Source: Xiphophorus maculatus (lineage: Eukaryota > Chordata > Actinopteri > Cyprinodontiformes > Poeciliidae). Taken from it: a DNA stretch of 64,000 bases. The stretch spans positions 29,374,783 through 29,438,782 of the forward strand of contig NC_036454.1 of NCBI RefSeq assembly GCF_002775205.1. Reading direction: 5' to 3'. Each line of letters begins with the position of its first letter. The stretch's first letter is position 1. The notes under the pieces were generated by a model. That model had not been told where the DNA came from. It was given only the letters and a program-made list of their open reading frames with translations, and did no database searches. The translations under genes and the position numbers were made by a program. Of the stretch, positions 1-19,572 are shown piece after piece.

Positions 1-229
1 CCTCTGGTTCCAATTCCTGCACCTGAGAATCTTCAGTTATCTGGATCTGTGGGTCAAAGTTGTCCAGATCTGCGTTGTCTTCAAGAGGAACAAAGGCCTC
101 AACAGGCGACACTTCGTCAACCTGGACGCTCAGAGTCGGCTTACCTTCATCTGGAGAGGTTTCCGGTAGGTTCGCTGGAGTAACCTTAGAGGAATGTTTG
201 GGAGCAAACTTGCTGAAAAACCTCTTCAT
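1..229 (-). CDS. Unrecognised ORF, copy 0 (N-terminal part only)
   Basis: This is the N-terminal third of the same protein found complete at 9632-10312 and 19573-20262. The ATG is at 229 (MKRFFSKFAPK...) and the frame runs off the left edge. The frame also extends upstream of the ATG with a hydrophobic stretch, but the only extra initiator there is GTG, so I start at the ATG. In the region visible it matches copy 1 without a break. Function is unknown; see the complete copy. Confidence 0.6.
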   Translation of the reverse strand, partial: MKRFFSKFAPKHSSKVTPANLPETSPDEGKPTLSVQVDEVSPVEAFVPLEDNADLDNFDPQIQITEDSQVQELEPE

Positions 230-488
230 CTTTCCTGTCAACAGATCTGGGCTCTGCGGCGAACAAGTGCAAAGTGACGGACAGAGAAAAAGAAGGAGCA
301 AATAAAGACCCTGCCTATGACGTCCGTCCACACGTAATAGGCATCAAACCCGCCCGAACAACAGTCTGATGTCAGTCTGACGTCCTCACGTTGCGTCAGC
401 AGCCACTCTACTGCGCATGTCGCCTTCAGACTATCTATCTATTTCTATGTACAGTTGGGCTGCGGCGTCTGCAGCCATCAGGTTTCAG
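1..488. repeat. Tail of a tandem-array unit (copy 0)
   Basis: This stretch reads essentially identically to 10084-10571. It ends at the same junction word (...ggtttcag), after which the next unit starts with tgaaaaatatt. It is the last 488 bp of a third unit whose remainder lies left of the window, so the array boundary on that side cannot be seen. Confidence 0.93.
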
Positions 489-715
489 TGAAAAATATTA
501 CAAAATGTTTAGAAAATAAATTTAAACAAAACTCATTATCAAGTGAGAAAGACTAACATTTTGAGCATCGCGATCTGTTTCATATATCTGCAAACATTTT
601 CCAAGTTGTCAGCATAAATAAAATGAAATAAAAACTTAACATTTCCATTAATGATTAATTTGATATATTTTAATCCGGTTGCAATGATCTTTTTAATCTT
701 TTTATTGCTCTATTG

Positions 716-932
716 CAGCGATGTCAAACTCCAGTCCTCAAGGACAGGTGTGCTGCAGCGTTTAGATGAGCCTCTGCTGCATCACAACCGAATAAAATAA
801 TTAGTTCATTAAGGCTCTGGAGAACCGATCTACACAAGGAGGAGGTCATTAAACCATTTCATTCCAGGGTTTTGTACATGTGGCTCATCTACAGGCTGCA
901 GGACATCTGAGGACTGGAGTTTGACACTTGTG
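716..932. mobile_element. Short MITE with terminal inverted repeats
   Basis: The left end cagcgatgtcaaactccag and the right end ctggagtttgacacttgtg form imperfect inverted repeats around the complementary core gtcaaactccagtcctc/gaggactggagtttgac. At 217 bp with no coding capacity it is a MITE of the hAT-like type common in teleosts. The flanks (ctctattg and ctcttggc) are only a rough 8-bp duplication, so the superfamily is tentative. Confidence 0.6.
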
Positions 933-1059
933 CTCTTGGCACCTTTGCCAATAAAGATTGAAGTAGGCATTTTACACATCCGCGAAAGAAAATAGTTTCA
1001 AAGAACATCTGAATAAGGAGGACGACAATATTTATTTATTTTTGTTTGAGCACGTTTTT

Positions 1060-1103
1060 GAGTGTTACATCGGTTTTACATTTGTCAAACCGATGTAACA
1101 CTC
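1060..1103. repeat. Perfect 17-bp inverted repeat (hairpin)
   Basis: Stem gagtgttacatcggttt (1060-1076), ten-base loop, stem aaaccgatgtaacactc (1087-1103). All 17 pairs match, and the second array unit retains it at 11143-11186. It lies a little upstream of the transposase relic and may be part of that transposon's end or subterminal region. I found no partner copy at the other side of the transposon. Confidence 0.75.
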
Positions 1104-1149
1104 TCACAATTCATCTTGAATTTCACGGAAAACGTGAAATTAACTGCGG

Positions 1150-1237
1150 ATGGATATGCCGTTTCACACTCCAACGTATTCTCCTCATCGGTCCGTTCGC
1201 GCGGAGTCTGCAGGTTGGCTGTCCTACGAAACCATCT
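1150..1237 (+). other. Possible 5' exon of the transposon gene
   Basis: An ATG (atggatatgccg) opens a short frame that reaches a strong donor, accatct|gtaagt, at 1237/1238. No acceptor could be tied to it with certainty, so this is only a candidate leader or first exon of the transposase gene downstream. It is conserved in the second unit (exon start 11233). The remaining sequence from 1240 to about 1735 shows nothing else beyond a T-tract near 1370. Confidence 0.25.
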
Positions 1238-1735
1238 GTAAGTATTTCTCTTCTGTCTGTTTTACCTGCAATATATCAAATTTTAGGGAGATTTTAAATC
1301 GCCAGTTAAAGAAATGTGCTGGTCGTGGCAGATCGGATGACCGGCGTACCCCAAAAGATTATTCATGGTTTTTTTTTTTTTTTTTTATCCTTTCCTGTGA
1401 CAGTTTTTTCTGATATTGTTAAAACACACACAATAAGTTATCTACCATCATTAAGATAAGAACATTTTGGTGCAGAGCTATTTCAAACTCCGTATTGTTT
1501 TGGGCCAAAACATGTTCAAATATTGCGGCGCCATTATTTGCTGAGCTGCCATTGGTTCATTTGAGCGCTGACGCGGCAGAATAAATTCGGTTCACTAAAG
1601 AATCTAAGTTGCTAGCAGAATTTGTTTCAGTGTCTTGACACAATAAAACCACTTGCATGATTTAAAAAGAGTAACTGTTGTGATTTCATTCTATGGGCTT
1701 TTAATAATCTTTCTCCCAGTCATTCTAGAAGTCTT

Positions 1736-3225
1736 TTGTCAACTCCCAAAACCTTTGAAGTGAAAGAAATGGGACATGGTATTTACCATCATTTTGGACT
1801 GGCTAAGACACTAACTTCACAGCTTTTAAATGACTCTCATCTTTCAGTTGATACGTTGACTCTCCAGGTGAACATTGATGGCTTACCGCTCTTCAAAAGT
1901 TCAAAAATGGAGTCGTGGCCTATTTTTGGCCATGATTAAGGAATTTCCAAAATCTGGTGTGTTTATCATTGGCTTGTATGCAGGTGTGGCCAAGCCCGAC
2001 TCTGTCACGAAATACTTGAAAGAGTTTATTGAAGACCTGAAGTCAGTAACTCAAGAGGGTTTGAGTTACAGAGGAAAACATTTTAATGTTGCACTTCCAG
2101 ATGCCTTCATCTGTGATGCACCTGCTCGGGCATTTTTGAAATGTATCAAAGGTCATTCTGGCTACAGCTCCTGTGAACGCTGTGTAGAGCATGGAATTTA
2201 CATGGATAAGAAGGTTGTGTTTCCTGATTGTACAGCACCTCTACGAACAGATGAAACTTTTGAACTTTTGACAGATGAAGACCACCATCATGGAGTTTGA
2301 CCCTTGCAGCAGCTTGGTGTAGGAATGGTGTCAAGCTTTGTGCTTGACTATATGCATCTGGTTTGTTTAGGACATGTTAAAAAAAGTTATAAGTTTGTGG
2401 ATCAAAGGACCTTTAAGGTGTCGTCTGTCTGCAGTTACCATTTCAATTATTTCTAATCACTTGAAATCAGTGAGAGATCACCTTCCTAGAAATGTTTCTA
2501 GAAAACCACGTTCACTGATGGAGTACAGTCAATGGAAGGCAACAGAATTCAGACAATTTCTGTTGTACACTGGCCCAGTGGTTCTTCAAGGACGACTATC
2601 AGCACAAATGTACAACAACTTTATGTTGCTCTCAATAGCAATGACAATTCTTCTCAGTCCTGTTTTGTGCTGTAAATACTGTGGCTATGCTGGAAAACTG
2701 TTGAAGTGTTATGTTACCAATTTTGCGAAGTTGTATGGAACAGAACACTTGGTCTACAACACCCACTGTCTCATATATTTAGCTGATGATGCCAGAAAAT
2801 ATGGTGCCTTGGGCAATATTTCATGTTTTCCCTTTGAAAATTATCTTGGGACATTGAAGCGACTTGTACGAAGACCCCAAAACCGTCTACAGCAAGTCGT
2901 CCGGCGTTTAGCTGAAAAACCCATTCTGGGAGAAGATGGAAGACAGAGTAAAGCTCAAATTCCACATTCATGTGGTCCAACTCTCCCAGACTTTCCTGCT
3001 CACATGCAGTTCAGGCAGTACAGACATGAGGGAACCGTCATATCATGTTGTGTAGGAGATAACTGTTTTGATGTTGAGGGCAGAGTTGCTGTAATAAGGA
3101 ATATAATACAGTTGTTATCTGAAGCCATGTACACTGTGTGTCAATTTTATGAACAACAAAACTGTTTCTGCAGATACCCTATTGATTCATCTTGTCTAGG
3201 AATCAGAACTATGACAACTTTCTGA
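1736..3225 (+). pseudogene. Tnp2/EnSpm-like DNA transposase relic (copy 1)
   Basis: Three consecutive frames read as one degraded transposase. The first has a ...NIDGLPLFKSS motif. The second contains a cysteine-rich block with CDAPARAFLKCIKGH and CERC, ending in DEDHHHG. The third has YMHLVCLGHVKK followed by a long segment with FPFENYLGTLKRLVRRP. The layout resembles Tnp2-type transposases (CACTA/EnSpm-like) of animal genomes; that assignment is from memory and no CACTA termini were found. Breaks visible: a frameshift near 1925, an in-frame TGA at 2298-2300, and a frameshift in the A-run near 2379. All are shared with the second unit, so the gene was dead before duplication. It probably formed one transposon with the DUF4806 gene that follows. 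Confidence 0.6.
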
Positions 3226-3339
3226 CCATCTTTATGGTGTACCAGTGACAAGCCTGACAAAAAAACTGGTAGTCCTTCCTTTGCGGAACGGTCATGTTGT
3301 TTGTCCTCAGTTACATGACCACTAATTTACTTAATATGA

Positions 3340-7190
<3,851 letters not shown>

Positions 7191-8417
7191 TATGCGAGCT
7201 TTCAAGTGTAAGCATGCATGTAGGTTATTCTAAAAGGTTTTGTGAAAGGTGTGTGTATGTACCAGTAAACAAGTTTGTTGTTCAAAAATGCCATGTGAAC
7301 AATTTTGTAGATTTTTAATTTGTTTTTGTTGTTGTTGTTGTTTAAGAGCGCCATTTGTGCTTGTGGCACCTTTTGCTTTGTTAATTAAGTTCTAATAATT
7401 GCTGAGGTATAAAATAACTTCTGATTACAAAATAAAAAGCCTTGACCAAAGGAAATTTCTTTTTTTCTCTAAACAAATTTTGTGATAAAGCGTTTTAGGA
7501 CTTTGGTTTGTTTAAAACTGCATATCTATGAATGTTATTCATTTCAAGGTTAGGTGAGAACAACCCCATTGTTCCTATAAGGATTAAGGCATCTGGCTCC
7601 CACTGAAAACCCAGTCAGGGCGTGTGTGTGTGTGTGTGTGTGTATAGGATGACTTCCTTACATTTAAGAGGCATGTACAAATGAGCTCGGTATATTTGTC
7701 TGTTTATATTGCTTCCCTTTTTGTATCCTTTGTAATTGTACATGTCACGTTGTATGCTAAGAGAGAGCGCAAAATAAAGAGACGCGGGTGACAGCGGAGC
7801 ACACAGTGAAGGTTGAGTCCTGCTCAGCCGCCTCAGCTCTCTACTCTGTCCCTGTATGTATTTCAATTTATTCATTTTGTTTTTATTTTTTCCTTTCTTA
7901 GCAAGAACTCTGTACATTTTAACATAAAATGGAAATAAATTATGTTGAGCCACTCACGTTTCTTTCCTGATGAAGGCGCTCGTCGCCTGGGAGGATTTTT
8001 AGGCTTGGTTCGTTCCACGTAAAGTGAACTCACAACGAGCTTTCTTATGTTTTAGGTCGGTTCGAATAACCAAAATGATTTCTTTTTGCTAAATACCTCT
8101 GTTGTGATGTCAGAGATTAATTCATTAATGTCTTCACAATCGGAAGTGTCCTTACAGATTGATTACCGTCTCTTTAAGCAATGAGGGGAAATCCCAGACG
8201 ATGGTGATATGTCTTTGGAAACCTGATAAACGACACATTTGAGTTAATTGGAGGCACACTAAATAAATAACTTTTCTTTGTTGAAAATTCGGCCAAGATA
8301 TCAGAGAGTTGTGCAGCAGCACAAGCTTGATTCACCATTTTGAGCAATTTACCAATGCTCGAAGGTGCCTTGCTCATCTTCTCAATTTTATGCCAGTACA
8401 GACATGACGTAAATGTC

Positions 8418-9080
8418 CAGTCATCGTACCGCTCTGGAAGGAGACCGATGTCCCAAAGATAAACGTGTTTTGGTCAGAATTTTGCAAATTGACCCCAGAA
8501 CAAAAAAACCACAAAGACCTTGTGAAGACGCCGGCTGAAGCTGGTAAGACCGAATCATTGTCCACAGTGAAATGTGTCCAGATTGCAGTTTGCCAGTGTA
8601 CACGAGGACAAAGACCTTCACCAGTGGTCCAATGAAACCAAACTGTTAAGACCATCATTACATTTGGGAGGAAGTGGCAGAAAAACCATCCCAACGTGAA
8701 GCATGGTGGTAGCGTCATCTTTGTGGGGCTGTTTTGCTGCAGGAGGAGCTGGTGCACTTTGTAAAATAGACGGCGTCATTCCTAATGATGTTATGAAGCA
8801 ACATCTACAGACATAAGCCAGGAAGTCAAAGTCCAGGTGCAAGTGGCTTCCAGACAACAAAGTCAATTTTTGGTTTGTCCAACCAAGTCCCTGATCTCAG
8901 TCCTGTAGAGAATTTGTGGGTAGAATTTGTGGGCAGGGCAGCCTACAAATCTGACTCGGATCCACTGGTTCTGTTAGGAGTAATGGACCAGAACTCCTGC
9001 AAACTATTGTGACAAGGCTGTGGCCCAAAACATTTGACCCAAGTCACACAGTTCAAATTCTGAGGAAATGCATGTAGACC
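8418..9080 (+). pseudogene. Tc1/mariner transposase relic (copy 1)
   Basis: Scattered fragments on the plus strand resemble the Tc1 catalytic region, chiefly NVKHGGSVIF followed by a run equivalent to the conserved GCF motif near 8695-8735, and a tail with the LSPVENLWVEF-like block near 8905. Stops and frameshifts occur throughout, so it is a dead fossil. It is shared with the second unit (18487-19150). Confidence 0.7.
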
Positions 9081-9116
9081 TCTGCTTTTGGAACTGCAGC
9101 CAGAAAAGACCTAAAT

Positions 9117-9590
9117 CCTTAACAAGTTTAAAATGAACTAACTACTTAACACAAGTTTAAAATGAACTAACTACTAAGTATAAAAAGACCTAACTATTAA
9201 ATATAAAAAGACCTAACTACTTAACAAGTTTAAAATGAACTAACTATTAAATATAAAAAGACCTAACTACTTAACAAGTTTAAACTGAACTAACTATTAA
9301 ATATAAAATGAACTAACAAATATAAAAAGACCTAACTATTAAATATAAAAAGACCTAACTACTGAACACATGTTTAAAATGAACTAACTATTAAGTATAA
9401 AATGAACTAACAAATATAAAAAGACCTAACTACTGAACACAAGTATAAAATGAACTAACTACTAAGTATAAAAAGACCTAACTATTTAACACAAACAAAT
9501 TTAAAATGACCTAACTAGTAACCAAGTATGAAAAGACCTAACTATTACGTTTAAATTGAACTAACTACTAAAAAGAACTACCTATACTAA
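9117..9590. repeat. AT-rich minisatellite (copy 1)
   Basis: About 470 bp of imperfect tandem repeats built from words such as tttaaaatgaactaactac, ttaacacaag and tataaaaagacctaac. The basic period is near 29 bp, with shorter variants interleaved. In the second unit the array is shorter (about 330 bp) and arranged differently. This accounts for most of the 146-bp length difference between units. Confidence 0.85.
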
Positions 9591-9631
9591 TTTTTCCTCG
9601 GTTTTTGGCTTTTCAAAAGGCTGCCATTCAT

Positions 9632-10312
9632 TTAGATCCAAATATAAAGCCTGTGCTGGTTTTCTCTCAGGTTTTCTGTTGCTTCTTCAAAAGCCTCTTT
9701 AATCAAACTCAGCGAATTCCACCGAGTCTGAAGACGGTTTCTGATAGTTGAGAGGATATTTTTCTCAAATATCGGCGTCTGTGACTCCAGGAGGAGCAGG
9801 ATGTTCTCTGCTTTGCTGCACTCCCTTATCAGGTCCTTGAAAATGGCCTTGCCCTGTCTTGCGATCCTTTCTGGGCTCATGTTGAGGACTTTGTCTTCAG
9901 TCTCAATCCAGAGTTTCTCAAACAGACAATCAACGATGGTATTACGTTTTTCTGGAGGGTAACCGCTCCGTCCCGATTTCTCGATAATCCTCTGGATCAG
10001 ATCGCTGACTAAGCTTCTCATGGCCATTTTTCTGATGCTTACCTCCTCGGTCTCGCTTTGGTTTTCCTCCGGTTCGCTGATGGCCTCTGGTTCCAATTCC
10101 TGCACCTGAGAATCTTCAGTTATCTGGATCTGTGGGTCAAAGTTGTCCAGATCTGCGTTGTCTTCAAGAGGAACAAAGGCCTCAACAGGCGACACTTCGT
10201 CAACCTGGACGCTCAGAGTCGGCTTACCTTCATCTGGAGAGGTTTCCGGTAGGTTCGCTGGAGTAACCTTAGAGGAATGTTTGGGAGCAAACTTGCTGAA
10301 AAACCTCTTCAT
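9632..10312 (-). CDS. Unrecognised intronless protein, array copy 1 (226 aa)
   Basis: I do not recognise this protein. The frame is open from ATG 10312 to TAA 9632-9634. The open frame continues 34 codons upstream, where a leucine-rich run could be mistaken for a signal peptide, but the only initiator there is GTG. The N-terminus is basic (MKRFFSKFAPK). Residues of about 20-105 are acidic and Pro/Glu-rich (ELEPEAISEPEENQSETEE) and probably disordered. The C-terminal half looks helical (SLVSDLIQRIIEKSG, GYPPEKRNTIVDCLFEKLW, IARQGKAIFKDLIREC). There are no membrane segments or catalytic motifs. Three copies with an intact or open frame in a young array, differing by a few residues and one 3-codon indel, suggest selection for coding or simply recent duplication. 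The upstream region has several TGACG elements. Confidence 0.65.
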   Translation of the reverse strand: MKRFFSKFAPKHSSKVTPANLPETSPDEGKPTLSVQVDEVSPVEAFVPLEDNADLDNFDPQIQITEDSQVQELEPEAISEPEENQSETEEVSIRKMAMRSLVSDLIQRIIEKSGRSGYPPEKRNTIVDCLFEKLWIETEDKVLNMSPERIARQGKAIFKDLIRECSKAENILLLLESQTPIFEKNILSTIRNRLQTRWNSLSLIKEAFEEATENLRENQHRLYIWI

Positions 10313-10394
10313 CTTTCCTGTCAACAGATCTGGGCTCTGCGGCGAACAAGTGCAAAGTGACGGACAGAGAAAAAGAAGGAGCAAATAAAGACCC

Positions 10395-10505
10395 TGCCTA
10401 TGACGTCCGTCCACACGTAATAGGCATCAAACCCGCCCGAACAACAGTCTGATGTCAGTCTGACGTCCTCACGTTGCGTCAGCAGCCACTCTACTGCGCA
10501 TGTCG
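10395..10505 (-). promoter_or_regulatory. CRE-rich upstream region of the array ORF (copy 1)
   Basis: Within about 100 bp upstream of the ORF there are full or half CRE/ATF sites: tgacgtcc at 10401, a tgatgtcag word at 10450, tgacgtcc at 10461 and gcgtcag near 10477. It is GC-richer than its surroundings and includes cccgcccg. It reads as a compact CREB/ATF-responsive promoter; activity is inferred only. The copy 0 equivalent is about 312-422. Confidence 0.45.
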
Positions 10506-10798
10506 CCTTCAGACTATCTATCTATTTCTATGTACAGTTGGGCTGCGGCGTCTGCAGCCATCAGGTTTCAGTGAAAAATATTACAAAATGTTTAGAAAAT
10601 AAATTTAAACAAAACTCATTATCAAGTGAGAAAGACTAACATTTTGAGCATCGCGATCTGTTTCATATATCTGCAAACATTTTCCAAGTTGTCAGCATAA
10701 ATAAAATGAAATAAAAACTTAACATTTCCATTAATGATTAATTTGATATATTTTAATCCGGTTGCAATGATCTTTTTAATCTTTTTATTGCTCTATTG

Positions 10799-11015
10799 CA
10801 GCGATGTCAAACTCCAGTCCTCAAGGACAGGTGTGCTGCAGCGTTTAGATGAGCCTCTGCTGCATCACAACCGAATAAAATAATTAGTTCATTAAGGCTC
10901 TGGAGAACCGATCTACACAAGGAGGAGGTCATTAAACCATTTCATTCCAGGGTTTTGTACATGTGGCTCATCTACAGGCTGCAGGACATCTGAGGACTGG
11001 AGTTTGACACTTGTG
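10799..11015. mobile_element. Short MITE, second-unit copy
   Basis: Counterpart of the element at 716-932, at an offset of exactly 10,083 bp and with the same inverted ends. Confidence 0.58.
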
Positions 11016-11142
11016 CTCTTGGCACCTTTGCCAATAAAGATTGAAGTAGGCATTTTACACATCCGCGAAAGAAAATAGTTTCAAAGAACATCTGAATAAG
11101 GAGGACGACAATATTTATTTATTTTTGTTTGAGCACGTTTTT

Positions 11143-11186
11143 GAGTGTTACATCGGTTTTACATTTGTCAAACCGATGTAACACTC
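11143..11186. repeat. Perfect 17-bp inverted repeat, second-unit copy
   Basis: Same hairpin as at 1060-1103, without a mismatch in the stem. Confidence 0.75.
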
Positions 11187-11818
11187 TCACAATTCATCTT
11201 GAATTTCACGGAAAACGTGAAATTAACTGCGGATGGATATGCCGTTTCACACTCCAACGTATTCTCCTCATCGGTCCGTTCGCGCGGAGTCTGCAGGTTG
11301 GCTGTCCTACGAAACCATCTGTAAGTATTTCTCTTCTGTCTGTTTTACCTGCAATATATCAAATTTTAGGGAGATTTTAAATCGCCAGTTAAAGAAATGT
11401 GCTGGTCGTGGCAGATCGGATGACCGGCGTACCCCAAAAGATTATTCATGGTTTTTTTTTTTTTTTTTTATCCTTTCCTGTGACAGTTTTTTCTGATATC
11501 GTTAAAACACACACAATAAGTTATCTACCATCATTAAGATAAGAACATTTTGGTGCAGAGCTATTTCAAACTCCGTATTGTTTTGGGCCAAAACATTTTC
11601 AAATATTGCGGCGCCATTATTTGCTGAGCTGCCATTGGTTCATTTGAGCGCTGACGCGGCAGAATAAATTCGGTTCACTAAAGAATCTAAGTTGCTAGCA
11701 GAATTTGTTTCAGTGTCTTGACACAATAAAACCACTTGCATGATTTAAAAAGAGTAACTGTTGTGATTTCATTCTATGGGCTTTTAATAATCTTTCTCCC
11801 AGTCATTCTAGAAGTCTT

Positions 11819-13308
11819 TTGTCAACTCCCAAAACCTTTGAAGTGAAAGAAATGGGACATGGTATTTACCATCATTTTGGACTGGCTAAGACACTAACTT
11901 CACAGCTTTTAAATGACTCTCATCTTTCAGTTGATACGTTGACTCTCCAGGTGAACATTGATGGCTTACCGCTCTTCAAAAGTTCAAAAATGGAGTCGTG
12001 GCCTATTTTTGGCCATGATTAAGGAATTTCCAAAATCTGGTGTGTTTATCATTGGCTTGTATGCAGGTGTGGCCAAGCCCGACTCTGTCACGAAATACTT
12101 GAAAGAGTTTATTGAAGACCTGAAGTCAGTAACTCAAGAGGGTTTGAGTTACAGAGGAAAACATTTTAATGTTGCGCTTCCAGATGCCTTCATCTGTGAT
12201 GCACCTGCTCGGGCATTTTTGAAATGTATCAAAGGTCATTCTGGCTACAGCTCCTGTGAACGCTGTGTAGAGCATGGAATTTACATGGATAAGAAGGTTG
12301 TGTTTCCTGATTGTACAGCACCTCTACGAACAGATGAAACTTTTGAACTTTTGACAGATGAAGACCACCATCATGGAGTTTGACCCTTGCAGCAGCTTGG
12401 TGTAGGAATGGTGTCAAGCTTTGTGCTTAACTATATGCATCTGGTTTGTTTAGGACATGTTAAAAAAAGTTATAAGTTTGTGGATCAAAGGACCTTTAAG
12501 GTGTCGTCTGTCTGCAGTTACCATTTCAATTATTTCTAATCACTTGAAATCAGTGAGAGATCACCTTCCTAGAAATGTTTCTAGAAAACCACGTTCACTG
12601 ATGGAGTACAGTCAATGGAAGGCAACAGAATTCAGACAATTTCTGTTGTACACTGGCCCAGTGGTTCTTCAAGGACGACTATCAGCACAAATGTACAACA
12701 ACTTTATGTTGCTCTCAATAGCAATGACAATTCTTCTCAGTCCTGTTTTGTGCTGTAAATACTGTGGCTATGCTGGAAAACTGTTGAAGTGTTATGTTAC
12801 CAATTTTGCGAAGTTGTATGGAACAGAACACTTGGTCTACAACACCCACTGTCTCATACATTTAGCTGATGATGCCAGAAAATATGGTGCCTTGGATAAT
12901 ATTTCATGTTTTCCCTTTGAAAATTATCTTGGGACATTGAAGCGACTTGTACGAAGACCCCAAAACCGTCTCCAGCAAGTCGTCCGGCGTTTAGCTGAAA
13001 AACCCATTCTGGGAGAAGATGGAAGACAGAGTAAAGCTCAAATTCCACATTCATGTGGTCCAACTCTCCCAGACTTTCCTGCTCACATGCAGTTCAGGCA
13101 GTACAGACATGAGGGAACCGTCATATCATGTTGTGTAGGAGATAACTGTTTTGATGTTGAGGGCAGAGTTGCTGTAATAAGGAATATAATACAGTTGTTA
13201 TCTGAAGCCATGTACACTGTGTGTCAATTTTATGAACAACAAAACTGTTTCTGCAGATACCCTATTGATTCATCTTGTCTAGGAATCAGAACTATGACAA
13301 CTTTCTGA
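11819..13308 (+). pseudogene. Tnp2/EnSpm-like transposase relic (copy 2)
   Basis: Duplicate of 1736-3225 with the same frameshifts and the same in-frame TGA (12381-12383). A few substitutions separate the copies, for example two residue changes in the third frame (Y to H and G to D). No break is private to one copy by eye. Confidence 0.6.
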
Positions 13309-13422
13309 CCATCTTTATGGTGTACCGGTGACAAGCCTGACAAAAAAACTGGTAGTCCTTCCTTTGCGGAACGGTCATGTTGTTTGTCCTCAGTTACATG
13401 ACCACTAATTTACTTAATATGA

Positions 13423-17281
<3,859 letters not shown>

Positions 17282-18486
17282 TATGCGAGCTTTCAAGTGT
17301 AAGCATGCATGTAGGTTATTCTAAAAGGTTTTGTGAAAGGTGTGTGTATGTACCAGTAAACAAGTTTGTTGTTCAAAAATGCCATGTGAACAATTTTGTA
17401 GATTTTTAATTTTTTTTGTTGTTGTTGTTGTTTAAGAGCGCCATTTGTGCTTGTGGCACCGTTTGCTTTGTTAATTAAGTTCTAATAATTGCTGAGGTAT
17501 AAAATAACTTCTGATTACAAAATAAAAAGCCTTGACCAAAGGAAATTTCTTTTTTTCTCTAAACAAATTTTGTGATAAAGCGTTTTAGGACTTTGGTTTG
17601 TTTAAGACTGCATATCTATGAATGTTATTCATTTCAAGGTTAGGTGAGAACAACCCCATTGTTCCTATAAGGATTAAGGCATCTGGCTCCCACTGAAAAC
17701 CCAGTCAGGGCGTGTGTGTGTGTGTATAGGATGACTTCCTTACATTTAAGAGGCATGTACAAATGAGCTCGGTATATTTGTCTGTTTATATTGCTTCCCT
17801 TTTTGTATCCTTTGTAATTGTACATGTCACGTTGTATGCTAAGAGAGAGCGCAAAATAAAGAGACGCGGGTGACAGCGGAGCACACAGTGAAGGTTGAGT
17901 CCTGCTCAGCCGCCTCAGCTCTCTACTCTGTCCCTGTATGTATTTCAATTTATTCATTTTGTTTTTATTTTATTCCTTTCTTAGCAAGAACTCTGTACAT
18001 TTTAACATAAAATGGAAATAAATTATGTTGAGCCACTCACGTTTCTTTCCTGATGAAGGCGCTCGTCGCCTGGGAGGATTTTTAGGCTCGGTTCGTTCCA
18101 CGTAAAGTGAACTCACAACGAGCTTTCTTATGTTTTAGGTCGGTTTGAATAACCAAAATGATTTCTTTTTGCTAAATACCTCTGCTGTGATGTCAGAGAT
18201 GAATTCATTAATGTCTTCACAATCGGAAGTGTCCGTACAGATTGATTACCGTCTCTTTAAGCAATGAGGGGAAATCCCAGACGATGGTGATATGGCTTTG
18301 GAAACCTGATAAACGACACATTTGAGTTAATTGGAGGCACTCTAAATAAATAACTTTTCTTTGTTGAAAATTAGGCCAAGATATCAGAGAGTTGTGCAGC
18401 AGCACAAGCTTGATTCACCCTTTTGAGCAATTTACCAATGCTTGAAGGTGCCTTGCTCATCTTTTCAATTTTATGCCAGTACAGAC

Positions 18487-19150
18487 ATGACGTAAATGTC
18501 CAGTCATCGTACCGCTCTGGAAGGAGACGGATGTCCCAAAGATAAACGTGTTTTGGTCAGAATTTTGCAAATTGACCCCAGAACAAAAAAACCCCAAAGA
18601 CCTTGTGAAGACGCCGGCTGAAGCTGGTAAGACCGAATCATTGTCCACAGTCAAATGTGTCCAGATTGCAGTTTGCCAGTGTACACGAGGACAAAGACCT
18701 TCACCAGTGGTCCAATGAAACCAAACTGTTAAAACCATCATTACATTTGGGAGGAAGAGGCAGAAAAACCATTCCTAAGTGAAGCATGGTGGTAGCGTCA
18801 TCTTTGTGGGGCTGTTTTGCTGCAGGAGGAGCTGGTGCACTTTGTAAAATAGACGGCGTCATTCCTAATGATGTTATGAAGCAACATCTACAGACATAAG
18901 CCAGGAAGTCAAAGTCCAGGTGCAAGTGGCTTCCAGACAACAAAGTCAATTCTTGGTTTGTCCAACCAAGTCCCTGATCTCCGTCCTGTAGAGAATTTGT
19001 GGGTAGAATGTGTGGGCAGGGCAGATTACAAATCTGACTCTGATCCACTGGTTCTGTTAGGAGTAATGGACCAGAACTCCTGCAAGCTATTGTGACAAGG
19101 CTGTGGGCCCAAAACATTTGACCCAAGTCACACAGTTCAAATTCTGAGGA
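18487..19150 (+). pseudogene. Tc1/mariner transposase relic (copy 2)
   Basis: Duplicate of the relic at 8418-9080, with its own small substitutions. It includes the VKHGG-like motif near 18780 and the same disrupted catalytic region. Confidence 0.68.
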
Positions 19151-19197
19151 AATGCATGTAGACCTCTGCTTTTGGAACTGCAGCCAGAAAAGACCTA

Positions 19198-19530
19198 AAT
19201 CCTTAACAAGTTTAAAATGAACTAACTACTAACTAAGTTTAAAAAGACCTAACTATTTACCACAAGTTTAAAAAGACCTAACTACTTAACACAAGTTTAA
19301 AATGAACTAACTACTTAACAAGTTTAAAAAGACCTAACTACTTACCACAAGTTTAAAAAGACCTAACTACTTAACACAAGTTTAAAATGAACTAACTACT
19401 AACTAAGTATAAAAAGACCTAAGTACTTAACACAAACAAGTTTAAAATGACCTAACTAGTAACCAAGTATGAAAAGACCTAACTATTACGTTTAAATTGA
19501 ACTAACTACTAAAAAGAACTACCTTTACTA
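19198..19530. repeat. AT-rich minisatellite (copy 2)
   Basis: Same word set as at 9117-9590 but about 140 bp shorter, and richer in tttaaaaagacctaactac with fewer tataaaatg variants. Repeat number and order have changed since duplication. Confidence 0.83.
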
Positions 19531-19572
19531 ATTTTTCCTCGGTTTTTGGCTTTTCAAAAGGCTGCCATTCAT

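Noticed and set aside
7615-7953. Minus-strand ORF across the (GT)n tract
   Set aside because: Its N-terminal or C-terminal runs of His-Thr are microsatellite translation; frame not kept in copy 2.
10313-10414. Signal peptide on the array ORF (leucine-rich 34-codon extension)
   Set aside because: The only initiator is GTG at 10414, the same holds in the other copies, and the region overlaps the CRE-rich upstream DNA.
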